Position numbers and translations under genes: made by a program. Shown here piece by piece: positions 53,089-64,000 of a stretch of 64,000 nucleotides of DNA. The notes under the pieces are model-generated. The model saw only the letters and a list, made by a program, of their open reading frames with translations, was not told where the DNA came from and ran no database searches. Origin of the DNA: Cerrena zonata (taxonomy: Eukaryota; Basidiomycota; Agaricomycetes; Polyporales; Cerrenaceae). Location: contig JASBNA010000012.1 of assembly GCA_038087015.1 (NCBI GenBank), positions 868,001 through 932,000 of the forward strand. Direction: 5' to 3'. The first letter of the stretch is position 1; every line of letters begins with the position of its first letter.

Positions 53089-56078
53089 ATGTCTCTTCCT
53101 TCTCCGCGTATATCACACATTTCTCGCACTTTTGAATGGCCAAATCACCTAGAAGACCTGACAAAATGTCTACACCTACGTCTCCCTGACATTCTGTCTT
53201 CCGATAGTATTGATCTCTCTGGAACTGATCTTGCTTCGGCAGTTGCTTCGAAGAGCCTGACCAGTTTGACAGTACCCGTCGATGGGTCCCACTCCGATGC
53301 CTTGTCTTCCATATCCAACTTGATTCAAGTCGTAATTACGACTCTACGCCAAATAAAACAAGTTCCCGATACGCTAAGAGTTCTTTGCAACCTTTTATTC
53401 GCTGCGCTGGGGAAGACCATATCGGAAAATATCAGCGTAATGTAAATCAACTTCCTCGTGAACTTTGAGGGAGTCGCACTAAACTCGTTCTTAGATTGAA
53501 TACTACATTTTCCCTAGCTCGAACCGAAGATAATATCAATGCAATGGATAACGGTAAAGATACGTTGGACGGCTTTGCTTTGCTTTTTGCCTCCCTGCCG
53601 TTGTATGATGACAGCGACGTTTCATTGCTCGAGCAACAAGGTGCTGCAGACTCTGAATCTGAATCTGGCTCGTATATTCTTGGCTGCAAAGGACTGCAGA
53701 CATCCGCCGATGTTCCTGTCTTCGTTGTAGCGGATCGCGACAACATTATACCACTGATGACAAGTACGGTGTATCAACGTTATGTGTTGTCTATTGATGA
53801 ACCACTGGTGGGTCTCGAGCTTTCTGATTCAGGCTCGGTACGCGTCAACTTTGCGTGGCTGGAACAAGACGACGTTCAGCTTGTAAGTCATTCTGTCGTT
53901 GCTAGGATATGCTTGTTTACCGGGATCTAGGTTCACATTGTGCGCCCGATGCATGACCTTGAAGCGTCACCATGTTTGGGTGTATACGATCTAACAGATA
54001 TGACTCATTCCCTTGCATTGTCGCAATTTATTATCAGTCTTCGTGCGCAATGCAGTACCATACTGTCGACGATTCGGAATACGCAGTATCGGAGCCTTTG
54101 CTGGAGACTCGACCATCGGTACATCAATTTGAGGAAGAATGACACAGCCACAGACGAGAACGTTAATATTCAGAGATGGCTTTCAGAGTGTTCTCCCGGA
54201 CCCGAAGACAACGAAACTAATAGGTAAAATAGACCACATCTTATCTTATAGTGAATGTTCTCAATATAAGCTTGCATTCGGTTAGTGGTTTAGACGAGCC
54301 TCCTACCGAAGATTCGAGCATCTGGAGACTGCCGCCGCCGCCACCACCACCAAATCTTTTGATGAGGACAATGTACGTGCAATTATCCTTACCCGAGATA
54401 CGATACGCTTACGATCACTAGAATCTCCCATGGCTTTTCTGCCCTCCCAGCATCAGCTTTTACCTGGCTTCTCGACAGACGAGTAGAAGAGATCCCCAAT
54501 AGACCACCTCTCGCCGAAATGGAAGGTCGCAGTACTATTCAAAAAATGAAGGACTCTTACGATGGATACATGGAGACAGCCGTTATACCAGATTGGGACC
54601 GTGCGGTACGCATTTACACGTTTTATATCTAGTCAAGGTATATTTAAATCCTACAAGGAGACAGATTCGACGTTACTTGCCACTAGCCCATGCTTGAAGC
54701 CCCAGTTGGATAAGCTTCTCAGCATTCACCAGGAGAATCTTGATAAGCAACGAGATGGACAACGAATCAATGCTTTGGATGCTACCACAGTGTCAATACT
54801 CGAAAAGAAATTAGACATATTTCTCGCCATGTCTCTGTTTGATACACAAGACACCTGCTCTACGCGGTATGCACACCTACGGCAGATCTGGGACTTTTTT
54901 CTCTACTACTTCCTTGTGGAGAACCACGCTGCTGGCATCAGAAACGACGTTAGGTGAGATCCTTGATGATATGTTAGCCGCCTGCTGACCATGGCCAGAT
55001 TTAATGTTCAGGTTCAGTTGTCTCGTAACCAATCAGTGGATAAACTAAGAGATGTCATTAGAGATGACGACCTCCACACCTTGCTCGACGATGTCAAACC
55101 CAAAATGACCCGGTTTGCCCTGGATACTAGGAAATTCCATTGCACTACATACGAATTGTTCAACTATAACGTTTCGTCAGATCTTCGAACTGATGCGGCA
55201 TATAATCGCGGTATTTGGACTGTCTGGGAACTCAGATCAATGTTTCAACGGGACAACCACAACTTTATTAGTTTCCTTTGGACTCGCGCTGAATCTGAAC
55301 CTACCAGTGGTCCATGTGAAATTGTTGCCCTGCGGCGGGTCCCCACTGAACTATTTGGAAGAGCGGCACCATTCCCACCCGATCAGATGTTTGTATGTGG
55401 TGCCGGGAACCATGCATCAGCTACGGTATGTTTGTTTTCTCTCCGTTTACATCAAATAAAATTAATGTAGGCCCGATGTCACAGCATCTAGGTAATAAAT
55501 CGGCTACACAATCTGAGTACGTAGAACTCCCCTTCATTTTAGGTGTATTCCAACGTCCAGAAGATCAAGCCCTGACTGCATTCCGTCGTCTGTGTATATA
55601 CATGACCTCGGCCGTCGACATGTATACTCACTTGTGTAAGCCCGGGGAGAATATTCCTGTCTGGGGCATATACATAAATGGCAAACAGGGTGACATATTG
55701 ATGGCGCAGAGATGCTCGGAGAGCGATGTAGGTTTCCTCTATTCTGTCGCATTCATCTCTCTGATGTTTTCTTGACGCAAGCGGACATTCATAATACAGC
55801 GTGGTACACACTCATTCGATATCACGGATCCTTTCCAGGCCATGCAGTTTGCATCTTTCCTCCTTCGGATACGAGATTCTCCAGATAGTCAACCTTTCAA
55901 CGCTAACCATGAAGACAAACTGGTTCCTTGGCCTCAATGGACAAGGGCCAGTCAAGAACGTATCCCTGAGGAATTCAAACTGACAATGCCGGAGGCTGTC
56001 GATGATCCAGATTGGGAGGCTGATATCTTTGAGCCTGAACCCCTATGTTATCCCGGTCACGATTCACGTCGTGAATGA
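53089..56078 (+). CDS. large unrecognised protein, multi-exon
   Basis: A chain of at least nine exons from MSLPSPRISHISRTFEWPNH at 53089 to the stop at 56078. Clear exons: 53089-53440 (first), then exons encoding LARTEDNINAMDNGKDTLDG, VHIVRPMHDLEASPCLGVYD, SIWRLPPPPPPPNLLMRTM (a seven-proline run), GFSALPASAFTWLLDRRVEE, LDKLLSIHQENLDKQRDGQR, a long exon with KLRDVIRDDDLHTLLDDVKP, and exons with IPVWGIYINGKQGDILMAQR and FDITDPFQAMQFASFLLRIR. The final exon is acidic (EAVDDPDWEADIFEPEPLCY). The exon joins near 55425-55560 and 55725-55840 are unsure. I do not recognise the family. The VWG.Y..G..GDI.MA pattern and F(D)ITDPF..M.F..FLLRI segment look well conserved and are the best handles for a search. 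Confidence 0.6.
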
Positions 56079-57319
56079 TTTTTTCAAGCATTCTTTTTTC
56101 AACATGGTTGTTGTATGTGTATGTGTAGTCTCCGTAGTTAGAGCACTGGCACATATACCGACCGTGACGAGAAATTACTAAACCCAGAATTCGTAAATAA
56201 TTTCAAGTATAAGGGCACATAAATGTGAGCGCTCAGAACGAACCGAAAAATGTCGCAGTATAACCCTTGAACTTGAACATCGAGCTCTTGAACATCAAAC
56301 CCTTCAACGTCGTTGAACATCGAACCATAACGTTCGAAGTTCTCTCATATTCTCTGTTTTATGTAAACAAATAGTGTTGTTCTATCTTGCCGACTATAGA
56401 ATGGATTTTCACCCGCTCTCCCAAGCTGCTTCTACGCCAAATATCCCTGACAATCTTTATGAGGCTCTGATCAACCAGGATATCATAAAGGGGATCTGGG
56501 ACTCATTGGAATCTTGGCTCGCAGCTTATGTATATTTCTTGTATCATCGAGGACAACTGTTGACCGTGCAACTCGAACCTACTGGACCTCTGTTGAGGTG
56601 CCCCACCGAAACAGAAACCAAATACCCCCATTCACGCATCATAGATCCCACTCCTCACGGTCGTTCATTTGCCCCATCGGTGCCGTTCTTCATTGATCAC
56701 TAGTATTTCTAGGCAGGTGTAACGATGCTACTTCTGTAGGTACTATTTTAGTACTACCTCTAACGTCGACGTGGTTGATCTGACCTGTGGTAAATAATCT
56801 AAGAAAGCCGACGAGGCACAGCACAAGCTCGTACATCACGGTCTATCCCTCTCACATGTTCTAGCCAACGTTCGAATATATTCGTTTACAGCGGCATTTG
56901 CATCTAGGTACCAGTAGAGATCGTACCAGGGGAATACTGGAGAATGAGGGGATGGTATGTAGGCACGTTTGTCCAAGCTTAGATTTCATTGGTTTTACAA
57001 TTTTCCGAGATCGGGATTATAGGCTGAACTCGGAAGCAGGATACGACTCTTAAGAGATCCTTGTTGATGCCAAGTTCTCTCTAGTTCTCCGATGTAAAGT
57101 GAGTCACGTTTTCTAATGTCTTGGATTTCCGTTGGGCTTGGCGCGTTCCGTAGCTACGCGTGCGCAAGATCAAAGTCAGAATTCATATCTTCGTGCCTCT
57201 TCATGCGCATGTTCTTCGACTTGGGTTAGACTTGGGTCCCGCTGCTTCTATAAAATGAGAAACCAACATTACGATACCTTGTTCCTACCTCCCTCTGAGC
57301 TAGAACGACCACCTCTGGC
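56079..57319. other. intergenic region with one small ORF
   Basis: 1.24 kb. A single open frame at 56374-56703 (109 codons; MDFHPLSQAASTPNIPDNLY from an inner start at 56401, then LESWLAAYVYFLYHRGQLLT) could be a small gene but has no recognised family, and the spacing shows no splice signals. The rest shows nothing beyond the presumed promoter of the alkaline phosphatase gene. Confidence 0.4.
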
Positions 57320-60248
57320 ATGGCGATTCTGAGTACGATGATGAAGCGCTCATCCATACTACTTCTGCTTCCTGCCGTTCTGGTGTCTGCACAAACTTTC
57401 CAGCGTCTCGGAACGTGCCCTACACTCGGATGCGTTATTCCTCCAGATCAAACGGACTTCTTGGCTGGTCAACATTTCGATATTAGATTGGAAGTCCATG
57501 CACCCGTCAACGGAAGTGAAGCATTCAACGAAGGTGTACCAGATGATGCTTTCACATTCTGTATCGAAAAGGTTGGAAGCAAGAAAGGATGTGTGGACGC
57601 CGCAAAGTTCTTCGGTGTTAAAGAGCCGGCGTTGGAGAAATGGACTTTCGATTATTTCGAAGACCTTTTCGCTCAGGATGCAGGGTCCGCAAGTGTCGTG
57701 AATGTCGCATCCAAGGCATTCAGAGGTGTAAGTAGCTACTTTAATCTGAGAAGGACTCTTCTGGATGATCATCTAGCTTTCTTTACGTGAGCCGGGTGAA
57801 TACCTCGCCAAACTCTCGTATTACGGAGGCATGCAAACTGTTGCACATTGGGCTGTTCCTAAACCTGTCACCAAACGAACCGCGAAGAATGTGATTTTCT
57901 TCATTGGAGATGGTTCGTGAATATTTGTGGCATCCTGCGTGACTTGTGTTGACGGCTTGCAGGAATGACCCAGAACATGATCACCGCCGCAAGGTTGATT
58001 GGACACAAGTCTATTAACGGAAGGTATCAGACCTTGATGCAAATGGACCAAATGGAAGTTTTAGGACAGTAAGCTGACGTTTATCTTCCCCCATGTTGCT
58101 CTTTTCTAACCTCACTTCTAGCCAAATGACCCACTCCATTGATTCGTTCATCACCGACTCTGCTAACTCTGCGAGCGCGTTGATGAGTGGCAAGAAATGT
58201 TCATCGGGCTCGTTGAACGTCTGGGGCGATAGTGTAAGTTTTATAAAACAAGTGTCTTCGCTCTTTTATTAACGAGCATTCGTAACAGACCCCTACCCCC
58301 TTTGACGACCCCAAGATGGAAACTATTGCTGAGCTTTTCAAACGCAAACGCGGCGGTCCCATCGGGATGGTATCTACCGCTCAAATTGCAGATGCTACAC
58401 CCGCATCTCTTTGTGCTCATACCCGTGATCGTAAGCCGATGGATTTTTTATTTCTTTTTACTTTCTCATCATATTTTCTAGGTGGAACATACGCTGCTAA
58501 TGTGTTCGAGTACTTACATTCCCCCCAGGATCTTAACTCGACTTTGGCCTGGCCGACAGGGTGTGGGGGTGTAGATGTCATCTTCGGGTAAGTGTATAAC
58601 ATTTTCTCATCTCGAATTGGGTCTAAGCACGTTCCTTATAGTGGAGGTGCGGAGCAATTCGTTGCAGGAAAAGGGTCATGGGAAGGAAAAGATTTCTACC
58701 AGGAGTTCGCCAAAGCCGGATACAACGTCGTTCAAAACAAGACACAGCTAGAGGGGCTCTCAGGATCGAAGAAAGCCCTTGGAATCTTCACCGTTTCTCA
58801 TTTGTAAGTTTAAGACAAGTCCGATCTAGCGTTCTTATTGATTCAATTCAAATTCTGACAGATCGAAATGGTTGGATCGCCATGTTTATACTAACAACCT
58901 GTCCGGTCAAAAGAACTCGCCCACTGGAGATGGCTCGGATGCAACTGACCAGCCTGGATTGAAGGATATGACCCTGAAGGCTATCGAGATATTGCACGCA
59001 CAAGCCAAGAAGAACAATACCGGATTTTTCTTGATGTACGTACTCGTTGAATTGAATAAGGAAATGATACTTATTATGATGATAGGTCCGAAGCTGCTAG
59101 CATCGATAAGGTATGTACATAGGTGTGGTGTTATGACGCATTTTTTTCTGAGCTTGATTCATTTTTAGATGATGCATGTGCTTGACTATGACCGTGCACT
59201 CGGAGAGTTGTTGGAGCTTGATGATACCATCCGAGCTACAATTCAATGTACGCATTCTCTGACTCCGCATCTATCACATCCTCACTCTCGTCTTTAGACT
59301 TGAAGGAAATTGGCGAAGAGGATGATACCCTCATTGTTGTCACCGCCGATCACGGACACGGTTTCGTATGTCTTTATCAGCCCTATTCTCAGCCAAAGGG
59401 GACTAAATCTTTCTCGATCAGGACGTCTTCGGTGGTGCTGACACCAAATATCTCGCTGAACAAGATACTGATAGGGCTAAGCGAAGGGCTGGTAAGTTCC
59501 GTTTGCTACATGTATGCTCAGTGACTCAATCAGGATACGTTTAGTTGGTATCTACGAACAGTCCGGATTGAGCGGATACCAAGTCGTCTCTGGATCACTT
59601 CCCAATAACAACACTGTTGTATTTGGTGACCAGGGACCCAACTTCCCAGTCACATGGAACCCTCGATATGCCTTCGCTGTGAGTACATTTCTCTTATTCG
59701 TTTCTGAGCGTTATCTTATTTTGTATGTGCTTGTAGGCGGGCTTTGGTGGTACCCCGGATCAGTATGTATCGCTATCTTTGCTATGTTTCGATTATATTG
59801 ATCATTTGTTTCTTTAGTCGTGAAGGATACGTCGTCAATTCCGGAGGTATTCGTCAACCGACAGCTGAAGAGGAAGATGGGTTCGTAGCGAACCCTAACG
59901 ATCAACCTAATGGATTCCATGCTAGTATGTCGCATTGACGGTCTATTCTGAATGTGGATTCTGACTATCGTTTAAGGCGGAACCCTTCCTCCTTCGAGTG
60001 GACAAGGAGTACATTCTCTGACAGGTATGTATTACTTGACATCCCATGCGTTGTGGTTTTAGTAAAACTTGCTTTCTAGATGTATCTGTCTTTGCAAATG
60101 GTCCTGGATCAGACGCGTTCAGAGGTGTTTGTAAGTACCAAAAATGATACTGTCTGTGTCAAAGGTTTCTCTGACATCTTTTCTAGATAACAATGTGGAT
60201 ATATTCTTCAAGATCGCCAATGCGCTCGGTTTGGCTGGGGGAGATTGA
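57320..60248 (+). CDS. alkaline phosphatase, secreted or vacuolar
   Basis: A multi-exon gene of about 13 short exons, with introns around 50 nt. The N-terminus MMKRSSILLLLPAVLVSAQ (inner start 57338, or 57320 with six more residues) is a classical signal peptide. The alkaline phosphatase superfamily fold is clear: NVIFFIGDGMTQNMITAARL (metal Asp), SIDSFITDSANSASALMSGK (nucleophile Ser in TDSANSA), DATPASLCAHTRDR, YLKEIGEEDDTLIVVTADHG then HGFDVFGGAD (zinc/magnesium ligands), and GPGSDAFRGVYNN near the end, with the C-terminus IFFKIANALGLAGGD. A family-unlike extra domain precedes the core: residues about 25-160 (FQRLGTCPTLGCVIPPDQTD, DIRLEVHAPVNGSEAFNEG, CIEKVGSKKGCVDAAKFF). Hydrolyses phosphate monoesters; probably a cell-surface or vacuolar enzyme in phosphate acquisition. 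Confidence 0.9.
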
Positions 60249-60688
60249 TGCAGAAAGGTTATTTCATTCAATGTCCTATCCTCTTTAGTAATACGTACAT
60301 ATCGTTTGCAATAAATGTAGTCATGCAATTTTGGTATTCTTAATACTTACTACCAACTCTCCATCGAAAGGAAACTAATCTCGTGTAGATGAGAAAAATA
60401 TCCTTTGCCGGTACTTGTATTTTCTCAAACGAAGTTAAGCAACTCGGAATCAACAGGCTCGGCTTCACCAAATTCCGATGGCGGTCAGTTTGTTTGCATT
60501 GCAGTTGTTGCTCAGAGTCCTAGAGGTTGCTCGCCTCTACACATTTAAACTGTATTCACCGCCATTCTTGCACTTTCCCAACATGTGCCAGAGCATTAAA
60601 ATTTTTTCATATAGCCCTATGGATGATGTTGCCATAATACAAAATGAACGCATGAAGCAAGTAAGGGGTAAACGCGTTAAAGGATTTT
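60249..60688. other. convergent spacer alkaline phosphatase / eL30
   Basis: 440 bp between two 3' ends. A plus-strand frame at 60478-60717 overlaps the eL30 end in antisense and is not supported. Nothing else was seen. Confidence 0.5.
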
Positions 60689-61302
60689 TTAAGCAGCCTG
60701 TCCCTCGGCGACGGTGAGGAGATCACTGTCTCCAGGGTCGGAGATGGTCATGACACTAAAAGGAGAAAATAAAATCGACATTTAGCATATAGTCACGGGA
60801 GGGAGGAAATGCGAGAGGCGTACCCGACACGGAAGAGCTTTCCGGCAGCGGTACCAAGGGCGACGTTGGTACCGGCAAAGTGGTGGACGGAAGTCTTGGA
60901 GAGCATGGCGTAGTACTCCAACTCGGACTTGCGCAGAGGGGGGCAGTTACCCGCGATCAAGACAAGCTTAGCTGGAGGATTGGGTTGGGTTGTGAGGGAA
61001 TGGGGTGTTATCCCAAGAGAAAGAGGACGTTTGGAAGAGAGCAAAGAGAACGAGATAGAGAGGGATTGTGAGGAAGGGGAGATAAAAAGAGATTCATCAG
61101 CACAAGGGACCTTCTCAGCCTCAAACGCTCCAGTCCCCGGGAGTAGAGCTTGTACGGAATGTTACTCACCCTTGCCATTGCGCATCTGCTTCAACGCAGA
61201 CTTGTAGCCCAACGAGTATTTGCCCGACTTGACGACGAGGGCGAGACGGGAGGCGATCGACTCGGTCGACTTTGCCGCCTTGGACTTCTTGGTGGGGGCC
61301 AT
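60689..61302 (-). CDS. RPL30: 60S ribosomal protein eL30
   Basis: Three exons: 61170-61302, 60824-60971 and 60689-60755; 115 residues, the usual size. The sequence [80 protein letters not shown] and [14 protein letters not shown] is diagnostic for eL30 (L7Ae/L30e fold). It is a component of the large ribosomal subunit. Intron 1 is 198 nt, several times longer than typical introns here. In yeast, L30 binds its own transcript near the first splice site to block splicing, so this intron is a natural place for a similar control, though I could not verify a kink-turn. Divergent from the SET gene. Confidence 0.95.
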
Positions 61303-61731
61303 TAGTGATGGGTGGGGCTTTTTAGTGGGTAGAGAGGGTAGGCTAGACCTGAGCTTGACGGTCAGCGAGACGTTGAGGACGATGAGCACGGTGAGCACGG
61401 TTTACTTTTCTTGTGTGGATGGACGTTTGCAGGTGCGCTGTTAAGGTTCGAGCTCCGACGGAAGCTGCCGGGGAGTGGCCGCATTTGGCAAGCGTAGTCA
61501 GAGCCTGAGACTCTCCTGAGAGCGGCATGAGAGATGGGGGTGCCTTGCCGCCGCCTTCCGTTCACCCGATTCCGGGGTAAATCAGCTGAAATTCCAGGAT
61601 AAATCATAGCGAGTGCTGGACGGAGTCATGAAGAATGAAGACGGTCTTGGAATTTCTGGACTGCAATCCTTACTCTTCCCGTTCCCTTTCTACACTCTAG
61701 AAGATCATATAGAAGAATAGACAAATAGAAA
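61303..61731. other. divergent promoter region eL30/SET
   Basis: 429 bp carrying both promoters. No gene was seen; the short open frames here are unsupported. Confidence 0.5.
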
Positions 61732-62514
61732 ATGTCAACAGCCTACCAACCTTCCCACCCTGGATTGTTCACTGTCCAATTTGGCGAAGGAGATTTCAGT
61801 GCCTACCTCAAATCAAACAAGGTGTGTGTCCTTGTGGGATCCCGCAAGACAAATTCTAAGTATCATTCTATTACGTACTTGCTTTATATAGGCTTTCAAA
61901 GTCGGCGAAACGGTCGCCAGAATAGAGGGTACGACAAATGGTGTTACGAAGGCTTATACGTCTGTGCAATACGGAGTGAAGGAACATCTAGAGTTGAATT
62001 CCGATTTGCGATATGGTGTGTACATATTCAAATTCTACATTTACATCTTCTTTCTCAGGCTGTCAGACTGATCCGAATGACGCAGCTAATCATTCATGTG
62101 AACCTAACACTGCCTGGGACCTCTCCTCGCCCAATCCGGAGGAATGGCATATCCGGGCTCTGAAGAAGATCGAAGTTGGAGAAAGCAGTGAGTACCAAGT
62201 ACTAAACCGAGCAGTCAAAAATAAATCTAACGTTCGCCCCAGTTACGTTCTTCTATCCCAGTACGGAATGGGACATGGACCAACCTTTTAACTGTCATTG
62301 TGGTGCCTCTGTGAGTACCGATGGTAATATTACCTCGACAAGCCGTGATTTGTGCGAATGGTCAGTTTGCTGACTTGCCCCCACTTGCGTGATCTAGGCG
62401 TGTTTGAGAAAAATTCAAGGGGCGAGATATCTCAGCCTGAAGGAGGTGGGAGGACGTGGGTTTGTTAATCCGTGGATTGTGCAATTGGCGGTTGAAAGAG
62501 ATGCAAGGAATTAG
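61732..62514 (+). CDS. small SET-domain (post-SET) protein
   Basis: Five exons: 61732-61821, 61892-62015, 62059-62187, 62243-62310 and 62398-62514; 175 residues with agreeing phases. The protein holds the second half of a SET domain: SVQYGVKEHLELNSDLRYGC, DAANHSCEPNTAWDL (the NHSC..N methyl-donor-binding motif), IRALKKIEVGESITFFYPST (the catalytic-Tyr region), followed by a post-SET-like cysteine segment FNCHCGASACLRKIQGARYL. The ending FVNPWIVQLAVERDARN has no match I know. The N-terminal SET half is very short. Small proteins of this kind are common in fungi and predicted to be protein lysine methyltransferases, but substrates are unknown. The start at 61732 is the first ATG after the promoter and gives MSTAYQPSHPGLFTVQFGEG. 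Confidence 0.85.
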
Positions 62515-63338
62515 GATTTGAGTAGCTTAGGGGGATAACGACGATATCCTCCGAAGGTGGACGGAACTCCGGATGTAAGGATGGAGGTGATTACAGTGGT
62601 CCGAGGCGTCTCGAATTGCTTTGTAAAAGAGGTGTGAATGATAACTCAGCTGGGTGGTTTCGCTCTGCCATGCACCAAGTGGAAGTGATCACAGGGACGC
62701 ATTCTTAGAATAGCCTTGCGACTAGCTATAGGGAAAAACATATAGGGTAGCACGATATAAAGTCTTGAATATACCACTCGTAATATTTCACTGATCTAGA
62801 TATATAAGAACCAATAGTCGGATGCGAAATAGCAATCGTCCGAACGCAGTGCTGAGTGACAAAACGGTGCCAAGGGAGTGGAGGAAGGAAAAATTGGATG
62901 AGATTGGATGATGAATGACTGACAGTAATTAAGCGCCCGGAAGTGCTCATCCTTGCCACGAAATTGCTCATCACCTGAATTCCGAATTCACGATGTCTAT
63001 ATTTTCGCGAGCACACAGGCTCGCTCAGCGACGACAAGGTGATCCTTCGACAAGGCGGAGGTCCTTGCTATTTCCAATTCCTTGCTGCCCGAGCTTTCTC
63101 TTGCCGAACGACAAGTCACGAACGGGTCCTGGAATTTTTGCTTGATTCCGCCTGGAATTCGAGCGCTCCTATTGGCTAAAGAGTAAGAACACTGTTCTTT
63201 CTCAAAGGTTTACAAGACGCCTTGGGTTTCTACGCTGTGAGTCGTTCGGTATTCGTTTGTTTCTGACAGTTTATGTTGACCATCAACGGTCTTGTAACAG
63301 GACGAAACTCTAACATCTAAGCGTTTAAACACATAAAG
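62515..63338. other. intergenic region, 824 bp
   Basis: Contains the SET gene 3' end and the promoter of the next gene. A minus-strand frame at 62726-63037 is not supported. No RNA gene was recognised. Confidence 0.5.
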
Positions 63339-64000
63339 ATGTCCTCTCTATCAGCCGTCGCACGGATAGCCTACCTCTCTTCGGACGTCCTCGTCGACTC
63401 CCAACCCCCACGAACGTCCACCTCTGCTTTCCAAAGCACCTACAACACCCTTTCCTCATATGGCGTGCATAAACCCACCATCCATACCCTTCCCTCTGGT
63501 GCAGATGCCAGTGCCCCCCTCCTCCGACACCGCAATGCGTCCCTCATCTCGTACACCACTTCCTCGAACCCTCAAATCCTCAACCGTCTCCTCCCCCACC
63601 TCTCTGAACTGTCTACTCTCCCTCTAGTCCTTCACGTCGCTGTCGGGGATGACCTCTCCGATGCCTTTGCGCTGCGATCGACTGTACCGTTTGTCATTTA
63701 TTCAAGGACGGCTCAGCAAGCTCACGATCATGCGTTATTGGCTGCCAAGTTGGCGAGGGACGAGAAGAAGGCGGTGTTGCATATTTTCAAGCGCGATGCA
63801 GGGGATGAGGTCAAGGAAGTTGAGGAGGATCAGGTGCTGCCGTTTTTGTTGACAGAGAGAAAGGCGAGGATGAATGGACATAATGGACACACAAACGGTG
63901 TGAATGGGACTAATGGTTCGCCTAGGTCGGACGGCGGGACTATCATTGGACATACACATCAGGATCCCTCCTCGCCTTCTCCCCCGCGATCTCCCTCTCC
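63339..64000 (+). CDS. probable sulfite reductase beta subunit, 5' part (partial)
   Basis: Open from ATG 63339 to the window edge without a stop or intron (220 codons seen). Readable segments: MSSLSAVARIAYLSSDVLVD, LPLVLHVAVGDDLSDAFALR, VPFVIYSRTAQQAHDHALLA, AKLARDEKKAVLHIFKR. This pattern (LPLV..V..DL.D...LR..PF.I.S..Q.A.D.A..A..L....AVLHIF) fits the thiamine-pyrophosphate/POR-like N-terminal region of fungal assimilatory sulfite reductase Met5, whose flavodoxin and heme parts would follow outside the window. The reaction would be NADPH-dependent reduction of sulfite to sulfide. A disordered linker rich in Asn-Gly-His (NGHNGHTNGVNGTNGS) interrupts the sequence at about 63870-63915. The assignment rests on one domain and is moderate; another POR-domain protein is possible. 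Confidence 0.55.
   Translation, partial: MSSLSAVARIAYLSSDVLVDSQPPRTSTSAFQSTYNTLSSYGVHKPTIHTLPSGADASAPLLRHRNASLISYTTSSNPQILNRLLPHLSELSTLPLVLHVAVGDDLSDAFALRSTVPFVIYSRTAQQAHDHALLAAKLARDEKKAVLHIFKRDAGDEVKEVEEDQVLPFLLTERKARMNGHNGHTNGVNGTNGSPRSDGGTIIGHTHQDPSSPSPPRSPS

Overview
The window is a stretch of nuclear DNA from a filamentous basidiomycete, most likely an agaricomycete. Genes are packed on both strands and cut by many 50-60 nt introns with GT..AG ends and CTAAY-type branch sites. The recognisable proteins are conserved eukaryotic housekeeping proteins mixed with uncharacterised proteins. All gene models were spliced by hand from the sequence; identifications rest on recognised motifs, not on database searches.

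Layout: 1-2.7 kb unresolved; ataxin-10 homolog (+, 2708-5504); Paf1-complex subunit Leo1 (-, 5706-7718); unrecognised Ser/Pro-rich protein (+, 8797-10409); 2.6 kb gene-poor; small unrecognised gene (+, 13067-13508); DNA polymerase delta catalytic subunit (-, 14007-18406); about 4 kb desert with coding-like shards; Vma12-like V-ATPase assembly factor (+); Nudix hydrolase (-) divergent from a BRAP2/Etp1-type RING-UBP protein (+); DUF1365 protein (+). From 30 to 39 kb lies a minus-strand block made of two copies of a coiled-coil family here called X (X-A, X-B), two phosphomannomutase genes (PMM1, PMM2) and an unrelated gene Y between X-A and PMM1. Then come lanosterol synthase ERG7 (+), tRNA-splicing endonuclease Sen2 (-), cytoplasmic dynein intermediate chain (+), alanine-glyoxylate aminotransferase (+), a third X copy (X-C, +), a large unrecognised gene (+), alkaline phosphatase (+), ribosomal protein eL30 (-) divergent from a small SET-domain protein (+), and the 5' part of a probable sulfite reductase beta subunit running off the right edge.

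The most noteworthy observations are these. (1) An X-PMM tandem duplication: both PMM genes keep identical lengths for all seven exons, yet one copy has a changed HAD catalytic loop (DVDGTLT to DIDNTLS). (2) A three-member family X of basic-tailed coiled-coil proteins that I cannot place. (3) Non-canonical introns required by protein conservation: one AT..AC intron in POL3 and GC..AG introns in the dynein chain and the aminotransferase. (4) Four consecutive micro-exons of 9-20 nt, plus a presequence-like N-terminal extension, in the aminotransferase. (5) Four single-site frame breaks in otherwise intact conserved genes (ataxin-10, ERG7 twice, dynein chain), which look more like residual consensus indels than gene decay.
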